Positions 38,778 through 50,198 of a DNA stretch of 64,000 nucleotides are shown here, in pieces (the stretch's first letter is position 1; every line of letters starts with the position of its first letter). The notes below the pieces were generated by a model that was given only the letters and a program-made list of their open reading frames with translations, was not told the origin of the DNA and did no database searches. The position numbers and the translations under genes were made by a program. Origin of the DNA: Erythrophleum ivorense (lineage: Eukaryota > Streptophyta > Magnoliopsida > Fabales > Fabaceae); the NCBI GenBank assembly GCA_026724425.1, contig JAIUCV010000116.1, forward strand, positions 930,001 to 994,000, given 5' to 3'.

Positions 38778-39056
38778 TTTTTTTTTTTTTATTAACAAGA
38801 TGGGAGGGAGGGATGGAGCTCCTAGCTTGCGGCATGGCCGAAGTTCTGGTGGTTGTGTTGCCCGGGCGCGACCTAGTGTGACCCTCACAAGGCCCACAGA
38901 CCCTGACCCTGTAGCGGACCACTAGACCCCAAGAATGGGGTGGGTTATCTCCCATGATCAGTTGCCACTAAACAGGATTTTAGTGATAGTTGAAGAGGAT
39001 TGAACCCGCAACCCGGACGTTCCGAGGTCCGCCATCAAACCACTTGCGCCAACGTG
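38778..39056 (-). mobile_element. tRNA-derived SINE with poly(A) tail
   Basis: On the minus strand a box A-like tggcgcaagtgg (39040-39051) is followed at the right distance by a box B ggttgcgggttcaatcc (38997-39013), then a GC-rich body of about 200 bases, then a 3' A13 tail (38778-38790). This is the layout of a tRNA-derived SINE transcribed by RNA polymerase III. It is far richer in GC than the flanks. A possible short target repeat (aacgaa on both sides) is too short to trust. It lies in the 5' flank of the GDH-like gene, in the same orientation. Confidence 0.82.
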
Positions 39057-39456
39057 CATTGACTTAACGAATCTATGAAAAAGTAAAAACAAAAAAAGAG
39101 TCATTAACTATTAAATTCTATCAATATATGTTTTAAAGATTAATCAATAGCAAATTTAATATTTTTAAAGATTAAATTATGGTTTTTTAAATTTAAAAAT
39201 TAAGTAATTAAGATATATATCTTTTAAGAACTAAATTTTTCTATTTTAAAATTTAAAAATAAATTATTAAATAATAAAATATATTTTCTCATCTAATAAA
39301 TAATTTTTAAAATTCTTAAATTTAAATTTCCTCATCTAATAAATAATTTACATTTACTTATCATGTCTATCCTCATTTTTATTTTATTAAATCCTTTTAG
39401 CATTTCACTTTTAAATATTATTTGAATTTTTTATATTTTAATAAAAATTAAAAAAT

Positions 39457-39823
39457 AAATTATATAAATATCTTTTAAATTTTACTAAAATTACACACAC
39501 ATTTCTTCTATTTTAAAAATATATACATTTTTTCTAAAACAAAAATGTGCTACCATTTACTTTGATTTTAAATATTTTGACTAAAATATTTTTTATTAAT
39601 CTAAATATGTGTTTTGTTTAAATTTAATAAAAACAAAATCTATTATTTTTTTATTTTTATTTGTGCATACTGCATATGTAGATATAATATATATTTGTAT
39701 ATTTAAATTAATGGATAATATTTTGAATAAAAATTTAAAATTAGACTAAACTAAAATATTTATTTTAAAAATAAAAAATCTCTATTATTTTAATAAAATT
39801 TAAGAAAAAAGTGTATAATTTAC
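39457..39823. repeat. Foldback family A copy
   Basis: The left end 'aaattatataaatatcttt' is matched by the right end 'agtgtataatttac', inverted, with internal pairing such as 'ttaatctaaatatg' and 'atatttaaattaat'. Same family as 11838-12160. Confidence 0.55.
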
Positions 39824-40664
39824 TTTTGATTAAATACTATTTTGACCTTCAAAAGATATATTTTATGTTACATCTTTTTTTTTTCATTGGATAATTTATT
39901 GATTTTGTTAGCACCTCAAAAAATTATTTTATTAATCTACTATATTAACTTTTATTTAATAAATTTTATTTATACATAATATACACTCCTTCTAAAATTA
40001 AAATCACTTAACTATTTTTACTATCATATTTATCTTATATAATAAAACTTAGGTTTTTTAGCATTGTTTCTAAGTTATTCACACCTGGGACCCATTTTCC
40101 TTTTTGGTTTGTTTTTCTTTTTTATTTCTTAAATTTTTTAACATTCCATGCATATATAATACATAGTATGAGCGCTAGTTAAGATTAATATCATAATCTT
40201 ATATTAAACAGATTGTTAATATCTATTAAAAATATAGAAATTAAATTTTTTACAATATATATTAAAATATTAAAAAATTTTGGTGTAATATTTGAAAAAT
40301 AAAAATTGACATTAAATATAATTTAATTAAATTTCAAAGACAATTAACGTAATTTACTCAAACTGCTGCAGAATGAAGGTACAAATAGAAAGATGCTGAC
40401 TTAAGTATTGTGCTTCGATTGGGCCTTATATTCAGTGGCCTAAATAAAATAATAATAAAAATGTGTATTTGAGTATATTTATGGACATGCTCAAGGCTTC
40501 CTCACATGATAAGCTCATTCTATGGGGTGTGAGAACATAACAGGGCTGTCAATGTGACTTGGGTTGTCTCTGGAGAACATGATATGGTTTGAATGGGGCT
40601 GTTATCTTTTGTCTTGCACCTACAAGCCCATGAATATTACAATCCATGCAATTTGATCCCCAAA

Positions 40665-40855
40665 AAAAAATTACACAAACTTTTTTAAGTTTTATTAATA
40701 TTACGTAAATTTTTTTTATTTTTAAAATATGTGCAAACTTCTTTTAAAGCAAAAAAAATTACCTTACACTTTAGTTTAATTTTAATTTTTTGAACCAAAA
40801 TATCATTCATTACTTAAGAAAGATCTGCATAATTATTTTTAAAAAATTGAATAGA
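40665..40855. repeat. Partial foldback family A copy
   Basis: Resembles one arm of the family ('aaattacacaaact', then 'tttagtttaattttaa'), with a short inverse near 40830. Probably truncated. Confidence 0.4.
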
Positions 40856-41089
40856 ATCTTGCTGCAAGATTAAATTAATAATTTAGTCCTAAAATATTAA
40901 GCCTTTTTAGCTTTAATCCTTAAACATCAAGAAATATATTAATTAATTTTTTTAAATAATAAAGTTACTGTACCTTAATCCTTCCAGCACTTTTAAAGAA
41001 CTTGATAAAACAACTTACAAGCAACAAATTTGTCCATATTAAAGACTATATTGTACATATACTAATTTTTAGAAATTAACCCATTCTCA

Positions 41090-41325
41090 ATTGAAAAAAA
41101 AAAATATTAAGTTCCCTATATCTTTACTATTATATTTTTTAATCAAAATATGATAAGTATATAATTTTTTAATTAAAATATAACAAGTGTATAATTTTTG
41201 TAAATAGTTTGTTGTTTTTTTTATTAAATGATACACTTGTTATATTTTAACAAAAAAATTATATATTTATTATTTTTTAATTAAAAAACCTATAGTAAAT
41301 ATATAAAAAAAATTATCTAAATTTA
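41090..41325. repeat. Foldback family B copy
   Basis: 'aatcaaaatatgataagtat' on the left and 'acttgttatattttaac' on the right pair in inverted orientation. Same family as 4100-4330. Confidence 0.5.
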
Positions 41326-42923
41326 ATTATCCTCATATTCGCTCTTGAAGGGAAGCTAAAACATGTTTAAGATGCAAAAAATGTGCAAATCTATCCGGAA
41401 GCTTCAAATGGATCCAATGGACCTGAACATGCAGGAAATGTACAGAAGAAAGATGGTGTACAATTTATGGCCGAAATGAGATTTGCATGGAAAGTAATGC
41501 ACATCTAATCTGCACTAGAAATCATCTAATAGGAGTTTGCAAATCTTTTAACTAATTTCGTAATCACATGTTTGAAAAAAGGAAAAGGAGAGTGAGATAG
41601 AAAGAGTCAAAAATCATAGTTGATAAGTTTGAATGAAGTTCATTGATAAATTTCGTCTTCCATGTTATATGACACTGTTCATTCCTTGAAAAACCATTTT
41701 TTCCCCTTCTGAACTGCCTGAAAGGTACTGAGAGAGAACACCAAATTTTATTTAAGAATTGACATTTTTACTTTTTAATTTTTATAACTTAATTTGTTAT
41801 TATCCTTTATCTCAAATTCATATTTTCAATCCAAAACTGCAAGGGAATTAAATATGTTTGCTCTCCAATAAAACAAGTAAGTTTTATTCCATTTCTTCTC
41901 ACATCTTTGATTAATATATATATATATATATATATATAATTATTATCTAAAGATTTAAACTTTCATCTGAAATTTCCATCCCTTTCCTAAGTCGGGAACT
42001 CCTTACTTTTCATTTGAGCATGATTGTCTTTTTATTTGTTGTCTCTTTTGTTGAGATTGTATTCAAGCTAATATTGTACTGATAGTAGAGCTTTATTATG
42101 TTTTATATCGTAATATAGTATTCATACTTACAAATTGAGGAAAGAATTTTCATCTATTTCAATATTAAACTTTCAAGTAGAGGAAAAATAAATTTATTGT
42201 TAATTAATTAATTAATCATAAACAGATAAAAAGAATATCTTAAAAGTAAGTTGTATTAAAAAATATATTTTACATTCTTATTCACTCATTTTGATTATTT
42301 TGATTTATTAATTTTCAATAGATTGAATTTACTTTAATATTTTTTTAATTCATACATTCATTATTGACCATTTGGTTGGCAAATTTATGGTAAGGCAGCG
42401 CTCATTTACGGTAGTTATCTTTTTTCAAAAAAAAAATTATAAACAAAAGTATTTTAAGTTTCATCTAAAACTAAAAGCTTATTTGGTACACAAAAAGAAT
42501 TTTGATAAGAATGGAAATGAGAAAGAGGAGGAGAATGGAATGAATTTTCTATAGTCAAAATAATGTTTGGGATGATCAGAAAAAAAAAAGGGGAATACCT
42601 TTTGATTCTTATATTTGGTTAGATTGAAATAATAGAAGAATATAAAGCAATGTGTAAAATTAACCAAAATAATATTTGTATTTAACAAAAATAAAATATA
42701 ATTATTTTACTTATATTAAAATAAATCAAGGAATGAAAGCATTACCATTTGCTTCGTTTTCTTCCTTCTTGCTAGACAAAATTGCAAGGACTGAATCACG
42801 TAAATTGTATCTATAAATTTTAGGACCCAAAAAGTGCAACACAAGTCACACTTCCAGTTCAGATAAATCTCCATACCTTAACAAAAAGCTCCTCTTCTTC
42901 AATTAGGTAGTCAAGCTCAAGAG

Positions 42924-43190
42924 GATGGCCCTTCACCACCACCTTCCTTTTGTATTGATTAAACACCTCGTAGCTTTTTTATCTCACATACGTAGCATAA
43001 AACTTGCATAACATAAGCCACAATTCCAGTTCATAGCCCCAAATATGAACTAATTTGGATGAGGATTTGGATGCTGATGGCTTCAGAGATAAAGGGTAGG
43101 CAATGATGACAAGCATAAGAGAAAGGAGGAGGACGATGCCCCTGAGGAGGCTACCCGCTTCAATAGCGACGAGTGGATTTGCAATGACTG
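42924..43190 (-). pseudogene. Glycerol-3-phosphate acyltransferase (plant sn-2 GPAT family) fragment
   Basis: One minus-strand frame reads IEAGSLLRGIVLLLS, then a diverged stretch, then FYATYVR, a TAA stop (42979-42981), and in the same frame KSYEVFNQYKRKVVV. These blocks come in the same order and at similar spacing as in the N-terminal, HAD-like part of land-plant GPATs that make cutin, suberin and extracellular lipid precursors. The catalytic acyltransferase motifs are absent, the stop lies inside a conserved block, and the similarity ends shortly after, so this is a dead piece. The clade within the family cannot be told. Recognition rests on remembered family sequence, without a search. 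Confidence 0.6.
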
Positions 43191-43276
43191 AAAGTGCAAC
43201 TAAGGGCAAGATGGTATTTTCACTTTGCTCTCCCAAGAAAGTTAGCTCGTTCCATCACTTGAGCTAAGGAGACTAA

Positions 43277-43596
43277 GGGCCTGTTTGATTTGATTCTGCA
43301 GAACAATTTTTTTGTTTTCAAGAATAAAAAAACAAAAAAACTTGTTTGATAATGTGTTTTTAACGAAGTGTTTTGTAAAATAAAAAAACAAAATTTTGTT
43401 TTCAAAAATAAAAAATTCAGAACACTTTTTAAGTGTTCTGTAATTTCTGTTCTACAGAATCAGGTAAAAAGCAGAAAATAATTATTTTTCAAAATAATGA
43501 TTCAAACAGATTTTTTAATTTTTTTGTTCTCAAAAATTTGTTCTTGAAAACATATGTTTTGAAAACATTAAAACAAAAATAATTTCAAACAGGCCC
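43277..43596. mobile_element. Tourist-like MITE, 320 bp
   Basis: Perfect 11-base terminal inverted repeats gggcctgtttg and caaacaggccc, with longer partial pairing inward (gattctgcagaac near 43290 and gttctacagaatc near 43450), flanked by TAA at 43274-43276 and 43597-43599. TAA duplication and these ends are typical of non-autonomous PIF/Harbinger elements. It lies just upstream of the GPAT fragment. Confidence 0.85.
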
Positions 43597-43961
43597 TAAA
43601 TTCCACCACATGGTGGAATGCCACTTTTCGACAGAAATGAAAAGATGCATACCAAATAGACAGGTGGACTTTTTTTTTTTTCTCTCTTCCTTTCTTTTTT
43701 ATTATTTTTCTACCTACCAAACATGCTTTAAATCCTATTCTCAAACAATTTTAAAAATACTCTTTAACTATTTGGAATAATTCAAACGATAAGAATTGAA
43801 TGAAAATATAAATAGTGTCAAAAATTTAAATTTTTGAATATATATTAAAAAAACATTTTCTATATCAACCTATAAAGATTAAATTTCTAAGGTATTCTCC
43901 AAAAAAATAATAAATTATTATTTTCTTTTATCAATTAAGCTAACCATTTAATTTTTTTTTG

Positions 43962-45608
43962 GGTTAAGTTGTATATTTTGTCTTTCTAATTTCACCAAAT
44001 TTTTTATTCAATCCCTTCACATTGTTTGCTTGTAATTTGATTTGTATAGTTTCAAAATATTTTAAAAGAGGTCTTGCTATTAGAGACCATTATAGTATCG
44101 TCAAGTTGGGTCCAACATGGCAAATAAGAGTTTGATTTGGCTTTATATGGTTGTCTATTCATCTACAATTTGCCACACGTGTCAATACATTAGCAAAATT
44201 AAATTAAAATGGCCTATTTATTAAAAAGTATATTTGACATTATTATTCGTCCATCGTAAAGCCATTTGAAACACAAAATTGTTAAGTATGAAAATGAAAA
44301 CAAAATAAGGATATGAATGGAACAGAATAACTACATTTGGTATAAAATTAAAAGGAATTGGAATATTATTCCATTTGCATATTTGGTTGAATAAAAATAA
44401 AAATGTTAAAAAAAATAATGATGGAGAAATAACTCTTGTACACTTCTTTATAATAAAATTAAAAAAAATAGTGATAACAAAGACATAATAAATTTTACAT
44501 AAATTAGGAAAAATAAATACTTTTGATTTATGCGCTTATTTGAAAAAAAAAAAAGAATTTATTCTTCTTTTTGGCATTTGGACAAAATCGTGCTACCAAA
44601 CGGAATGTAGGAAATGATTCCCTCTTCATCTCATTCTACCTTATGCTATTAATGGGTGTTAGTTTATTACTACGCCTCTTCTTATTGAGTTTCAGCATAC
44701 TTGCTTTTCAAATAAATCCAAATTAAAACATCAATTGGCCAAAAAGAAAAGACCTTGATAGTCACGCACCTTTAGACCCCCTTTTCTTCTTACTCTACCA
44801 AAATCGTTACAAATGTAAAAGTAAAGGAACAGCTAGGCTCTACAATAGTAATCCTACTCCATAGCTCTCTTTTTTGCAACTAGAAAGGGACTTTAAAGTG
44901 AAGAAGCATTTGCTCATAGATATCTTTTCTGGTTTCTTTGTCTCAGCTATAGTGGTAGAGCCAACGAGGTACATTTCGTAAGAAAACCTTAACAAACACA
45001 ACAAAAGAGAAGATCTATGGATTATATATAGGGCAAGATCTACGATGTCTCTAATTGAACTGATAACCACCTAGACAATGAGCTTCTATTTTTCAATCTT
45101 ATAGGCCAAGACATCACGAATGCCTTTTGTTGCTTGTCATTCGAGCTCTACGTAGAAATATTTCAATAGGTTCTTCACTAGTTATAACCTCCTGAACTAT
45201 ATTGTATCAAAGGTGCCTAAGGATTATCAAAAGCTTGTATCAAAGTTTTCTAAGATCAATTTATTTGAAACAAAAAAAGAAAAGGACATGGTGTGTTCTT
45301 CGCATTCTCATTCATGGCAATTATATAGCAAAGAATGAAAATGGCAAATGAAGGAAAAGCTGTTGGGTCATTCTTTTTTTTTTTTTTTTTTGAGTTACTG
45401 ATATGTAAAGATAGGTGCCAAGATGTGGATGACTTGGCAGTCATATAATGCTACACTAGACTCTTATTTGCCACATAAGATCAAATTTGATGGTATTATG
45501 ACTTATAGCAGTCTCTAACTATGAGGCCTTTTTATAGGGACCAAATTACAATAAAAGACTTAATTAAGAAGTTAGTGAAACCTTAAGGAGCAAAGGTATA
45601 GTTTAACA
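43962..45608. mobile_element. Probable Pack-MULE with long inverted repeats
   Basis: A left arm (about 43962-44190) and a right arm (about 45383-45608) are inverted copies of each other, roughly three-quarters identical by eye. Landmarks: 'tggcaaataagagt' at 44119-44132 against the inverse at 45465-45478, 'attagagac' near 44080 against the inverse near 45515, and 'gttaagttgtat' at the left tip against the inverse at 45593-45604. The space inside carries a broken desaturase fragment (44967-45326) and other AT-rich DNA, including what may be a nested MITE near 44319-44625. No Mutator transposase is seen. Long inverted repeats around a host gene piece are the mark of a Pack-MULE. No clear 9-base target duplication was found, which may reflect age. 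Confidence 0.6.
44967..45326 (+). pseudogene. Sphingolipid delta-8 desaturase fragment (cytochrome b5 domain)
   Basis: Translated pieces in order, with frame changes between them: NLNKHNKREDLWI, then GKIYDVSN, then NLIGQDITNAF, then KYFNRFFTSYN, PKDYQKLVSKFSKINLFE and KGHGVFFAFSFMAI. They follow the N-terminal cytochrome b5 domain and first membrane segment of plant sphingolipid long-chain-base delta-8 desaturase, an ER enzyme. The heme motif HPGG reads as HLDN, one conserved Trp codon is a stop (TAG near 45153), and there are at least three frame changes, so it cannot make a working protein. The three histidine boxes of the desaturase are absent. Enclosed by the inverted repeats of the MULE-like element. 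I identified it by remembered family motifs. Confidence 0.7.
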
Positions 45609-45964
45609 TAGTTATTACAATTATTTTTAAAATGCAAAACTTGATCATCTTGTCCATTCAAAGTCAATGATGGGCATTGGTAACTTATACGAAGTAAGAC
45701 CAAATCTGAAATGAAGGGTGGACATTTTAAGTGGCATTTGGTTGACAAAAATGGAATGTGTGGAATGGGAATGAGCCAAAATGATGTTTGGTTTGTGGGA
45801 ATGAAGATTCCTTTCATACCACGAAAGAATGAGACATGATTCCTATGAATGGAAAGGCTATTTACCATCTCCCTTTAACATTTCAAACTTTAAAAAATGT
45901 CATTTTAAAATAATATAATATAACAAATAATAATGTCAAAATTAAGAAATAATATATAGTATAG

Positions 45965-46379
45965 GCTAAAATACATAGAGCTTTCTAAACTTTGAGTCAT
46001 ACATAAATAATCTCCTAACTTTTAAAACTTGATAATTATTTCCTCAAACTTAAAATTATGTATAAGTAATTTTTTACTGTTAATTAATTCATTATTTTAC
46101 TAACAAAAGCATATTAAATCAAAGGAATTATCTATAATGACACAAAATTCAGAAAATTATTTGCACATAATTAAAAATTCAAATTAGTTATTTACAAAAA
46201 AAAATAGAAAGTTCATTTAATTTGACGCGTTATCTTTTTATTAGTAAATTAATAAATTTATTAAAAGCGAGAGTTATTTACACAAATTTAAGAGTTTAAA
46301 GGGTTTATTACCACATTTTAGAAATTAGGGAATTATTTGCACATGGCTCAAAGTTCAAGGAGATTATATATATTTTAGC
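45965..46379. repeat. Foldback element, about 415 bp
   Basis: The left arm starts gctaaaatacatagag and the right arm ends gattatatatattttagc; inside, 'aactttgagtcatacataaata' pairs with 'ttatttgcacatggctcaaag'. No coding capacity. A related but poorer segment lies at 50980-51365. Confidence 0.6.
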
Positions 46380-49300
46380 TTTATATAGAATAATAGATGT
46401 AAAAATAAATATACAGTTATAACATATATATATATATATATAACATTATAATTAAATATTATATATATAATATATAATTTAAATATAGTATAATAAAAAT
46501 TAAGATACTAATTAATTATAAAATAATATAATAAAATAAATAATACATTATTTTCTGTGAAAATATAATAAAATACGAAATTAATATATATAAATAATAT
46601 AAATATATTATAAAAAAATAAAAGAACAATATATAACTGTTTAAAATATATAATTGTATCATATATATGTATAAATTATTATAATATATATAGGTACATA
46701 ACAATTATTATAATTATAATAATTATATATATTATATTTAAATACATAATAAAAATAAAGTTAAGAAAATAAAAATAATATTTTTAGTACATTTATATTT
46801 TTTCTATATTTTATTAAAATTTTAAAATAAAAATTTAAGACAATAAATAAAATTTAATATTTTAATTAAACTTATTATAGTTATTTGATTAACTTTTCTT
46901 TCCATTCTTACTTTATTTTTAACAAACCAAATATAAAAATAGGATGGAATGTTCATTTTTTTTATTATTATATCAAATATAATTATATATTATAAAATTC
47001 CATTCCATTAAGACTCATTTCCATTTTTGTTTACATTCCTATTTCTATTAAAAAGATTCCATCCAATCGATTGTTGAAATAATTTTTATGAGAATGAAAA
47101 TGAAAATGAGTTTTAATTGCCATAACAGCATTTAGTATGACATAGAATTGGAATAATAATGTCACTTTATTTATATGTTTGATTGAATGTAAATAATATA
47201 AAAATAAAAATAAAAGTTAAGCAAATGACTATAATATCCTTTTTTTTATTCACTTCCAAACAATATTTTTTTTAATTACCAATAAAATTTCCAATAATAG
47301 GTAAAAGTATCAAAATATTTATTTATTTTTTACTTTTTTAATTCAAAAAATATTTTTGTCTTTTTGCTTTAAACATCAACTCTCTTCATTAATTATTATA
47401 ATGTAACATAAATATATCAAAATTTAAGTTGTCATTAAATAGAAAAGAATATTAAAATGTTTAATTTTTTTTTAATTGTTAAAAATATTTTTTCCTACTA
47501 CTAGGAAAATTAAAATTGTTAAAAATTCTAACACTAAAGATACATAGAAACCAATAGCAGTTCAATTGTTCATCCTATCATTCCCTCCAAGCAATCAAGA
47601 TTTTATTAAAAATTTGAAGCAATTCACATTCTCATATGCACAGTAATTTCTAGCAATGAGCTTTCCATTCCTAGATGTAAATCTCCAACCAACAAGCTTT
47701 GTAGCAATGAACTTTCTGTTCTAGGGTGCATAATAATTTCTTCCACCAACCAAACAGGGCATTATGGGAATTGACATTGATCCATTTAATCCCTAAAATT
47801 GGACAATTTGATTCTTTTTTCTTTCTTCGGTTTGACAAACTGACTCATCAACTCTCACACATGTGCTGGGCATGTGTGTCGTAAGTGAAATGGTAATAAC
47901 TTGGTAGACAGAGTGGTCCAAACTCTGGACACATCATTCATGATAATGTGACTCATGCAGATCACTTGGGGATTAAGGTGCTTCAATTGAAAAATGGATC
48001 AAATCAACCACTCACAGACAAGTCTATCAATTCAAAAACCAAACCAATTCAAAGTAGAAAATGAGTATGGAAGCATTTTAAGCTATTATTTGATGAGGGT
48101 TAAAAATCAAATCCAATTACATCATGCCGACAACAATTCAGAGTTATTTTTTTGGGGCAACAATTTAGACTCAGTTATTTTAAAAAATAAAAAAACTTCA
48201 CCTCCAGTAGAATTGAACTTCTCTACCTTTAAATTTCTAATTTTATTTAGAAATGTGTGTTGTTACATTTAACAAATGAAAATCCAGACAAATGTAAAAT
48301 TTTAAGAGTGAACAAGAGAAAATTACAGTTAAAAATCTCAAATAAAAAACATTTATGTTAAAAAACTTTTAATTTTAAAATTATTCAAAAAATTCATAAA
48401 TAAAAAATTTTGACTTATAGTTCTTAATTCTAATTTTTCTGTAAAATTTAAATTTTTAGTTTTTAAAAATTTTAAAATAATTTTAAATTTTAAATTTCTT
48501 TAATATCAATATTTGTAACTTGAAATTCCTACCTATAATTTTCCCCAAGTTCAATCACTGGTCATAAGGACATCTTAATTTTAAAAACCGATATTAGTGC
48601 CATGTGAAGTGGACAAGACATCTAACTCCAATAAATTCTAGTTGAATTGCAAGACTTGACACGGTAAACAGATAAGCTCAACTGCTCAAATACATTTCAA
48701 AGTTCAAACTTCAAACGATAGAGACTAGCTCTGTACCTATATTTATAAATACTAAAGAAGCTAAGCATGAACAAATTTGGCCATGAATGCGAATTTTAAA
48801 GAGTTAACAGAGATTTTCAGGTTGGGTTAATAACCCCCAAGATAGCATTAATCCTTACTTCTTTTTTCCTTTGCTTTCAGTGAGATTGTCAGCCAACAAC
48901 TTCAGGAATAAAGAACTACATCCAACATTTTTTATTTCAATAAAAAGAAGAGGGGCGTTAACACTTGAGGCATGTGGACTTTAATTGACAAGGTTTTAGA
49001 GAAATTAAAAATATATTAAAAAAAACGGTGTACTTTGATTTTTCCCATATCTTCCTCCATTCCCGCAAAAGTCTAATGAAAATGCATAAACAAATTGTCA
49101 TTACTCAATCCCATACAGTATAGCATCCCATACAGCCATAGATTCTTGAAAAACTATGCAAAAACAAATACCAGACTACATGTATCCAATACATATAGAT
49201 TAAACTAGCATCCCAAGCCATGCTAACACTTACTTTACATCACAAACACAGCCATTCTAACAACATTCATATGTATCCCTCTATAATTCCCCTTCAATAT

Positions 49301-49550
49301 GATTCTCTATTCGTTTCTTTTCCATCGTTAAAGAACACCATTCACAAACAAATCAAAAAACAAAAGAGAGCCATTACCTAAAGGATGATGCTACTTTAGT
49401 GGCTTTTCTGGTATGAGATCCTCCATTCAATAGCATCAGAAAATGCTGCTTCAGCTAATTATGATCACTCATTTCACAACCAGTGTCTAAGTATAAATAT
49501 CAGAATCAACATAAACCGACAAAAGTTCAAAGTTATTGTCTCTCCTTCTT
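46380..49550. other. AT-rich intergenic DNA, 3' flank of the Dof gene
   Basis: 46400-46760 is almost pure AT with (TA)n tracts. 47000-47200 holds AT-rich repeat DNA that resembles pieces near 44340 and 45740. The frame at 47994-48272 has no domain. About 49100-49550 may be the 3' untranslated region of the Dof gene. Confidence 0.55.
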
Positions 49551-50198
49551 CTACTGATAGCTTGAGCCTGGTGTATATATTGCAAGATCAGACCACCCAC
49601 TGCTACTACCATTCCAACAGCTTGAATCACCATTTTGCATACCCAGAAAGCTCTCTGAATTGCCATTGCTCCGCCTCTCCATCCCCGGACCCGAATCCGA
49701 ATTATTCACGGGGCCTGACCCCACATTCTCCCCAAATTCACCCAATTGCACCATTTTCAAAGCAGACCCGTTTGAATTCAGACCCTCCAATAAACTACCC
49801 CACTGCCCAGTTGATGCCAAAAGGGAACTGAAACTCCCACCCATGTTCATCTGACCACTCGGGTTGGGATAAACCCGGGTCGGGTCAGGATCCAGATGAG
49901 CCACAGAGGCAGATGAAACCGATGGAGATGATGATGATGAAGCAGAAAGACGTTTGGTGGTGGATGATCGTTTCGTGTTCTTTCGGCTTCCACCACCAAC
50001 TGGTATATTTCGGAGAGCACCGCCCTTGGTCCAATACCTTCTGCAATTCTTGCAAAAATGACGTGGCTGCGAGAGATTATAGTTGTTGTAGTAGCAGAAT
50101 TTGGTGTTGGTGGAATCGCAACGAGGGCATTTAAGCTGTTCTTGTTCAGGAAAGTTGGGTTTCATTGGTTGGAATGGAGTTGGGTCTTGCATTCTCAT
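49551..50198 (-). CDS. Dof-type zinc-finger transcription factor
   Basis: The 215-residue frame starts at the ATG at 50198 (MRMQDP; a second Met lies two codons on). The frame is open further upstream but has no ATG there, and an acceptor-like CTGTTTAG lies six bases before the ATG, so an intron in the leader is likely. Dof domain at about residues 22-74: four zinc-binding cysteines C24, C27, C49 and C52 (CX2C-X21-CX2C) with the conserved RYWTKGGALRN and VGGG-RK motifs. Dof factors are plant-specific and bind AAAG cores through this single finger. After the domain comes a Lys/Ser tract, then a Ser/Gly/Asn-rich region with the short motif GGSFSSLLAS and a C-terminal WSDLAIYTPGSSYQ that may be the activation end. 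Similar to the Arabidopsis Dof1.7/ADOF1 group, in domain and in the SLLA and W-DLA motifs. Confidence 0.95.
   Translation of the reverse strand: MRMQDPTPFQPMKPNFPEQEQLKCPRCDSTNTKFCYYNNYNLSQPRHFCKNCRRYWTKGGALRNIPVGGGSRKNTKRSSTTKRLSASSSSSPSVSSASVAHLDPDPTRVYPNPSGQMNMGGSFSSLLASTGQWGSLLEGLNSNGSALKMVQLGEFGENVGSGPVNNSDSGPGMERRSNGNSESFLGMQNGDSSCWNGSSSGWSDLAIYTPGSSYQ

Larger units (their letters stand above)
39057..42920. other. AT-rich intergenic DNA
   Basis: No gene. Contains foldback family A copies (39457-39823 and a partial one near 40670-40850), a family B copy near 41090-41325, and an (AT)n tract near 41914-41938. The frame at 42372-42554 has no domain. Confidence 0.6.

Noticed and set aside
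38527..38955. Open frame of 142 codons on the minus strand
   Set aside because: It runs across the SINE and into the GDH-like leader; the residues have no domain and the composition follows the SINE.
38997..39051. tRNA gene
   Set aside because: Box A and box B are present, but there is no cloverleaf with a matching acceptor stem; a poly(A)-tailed body follows, so it is a SINE.
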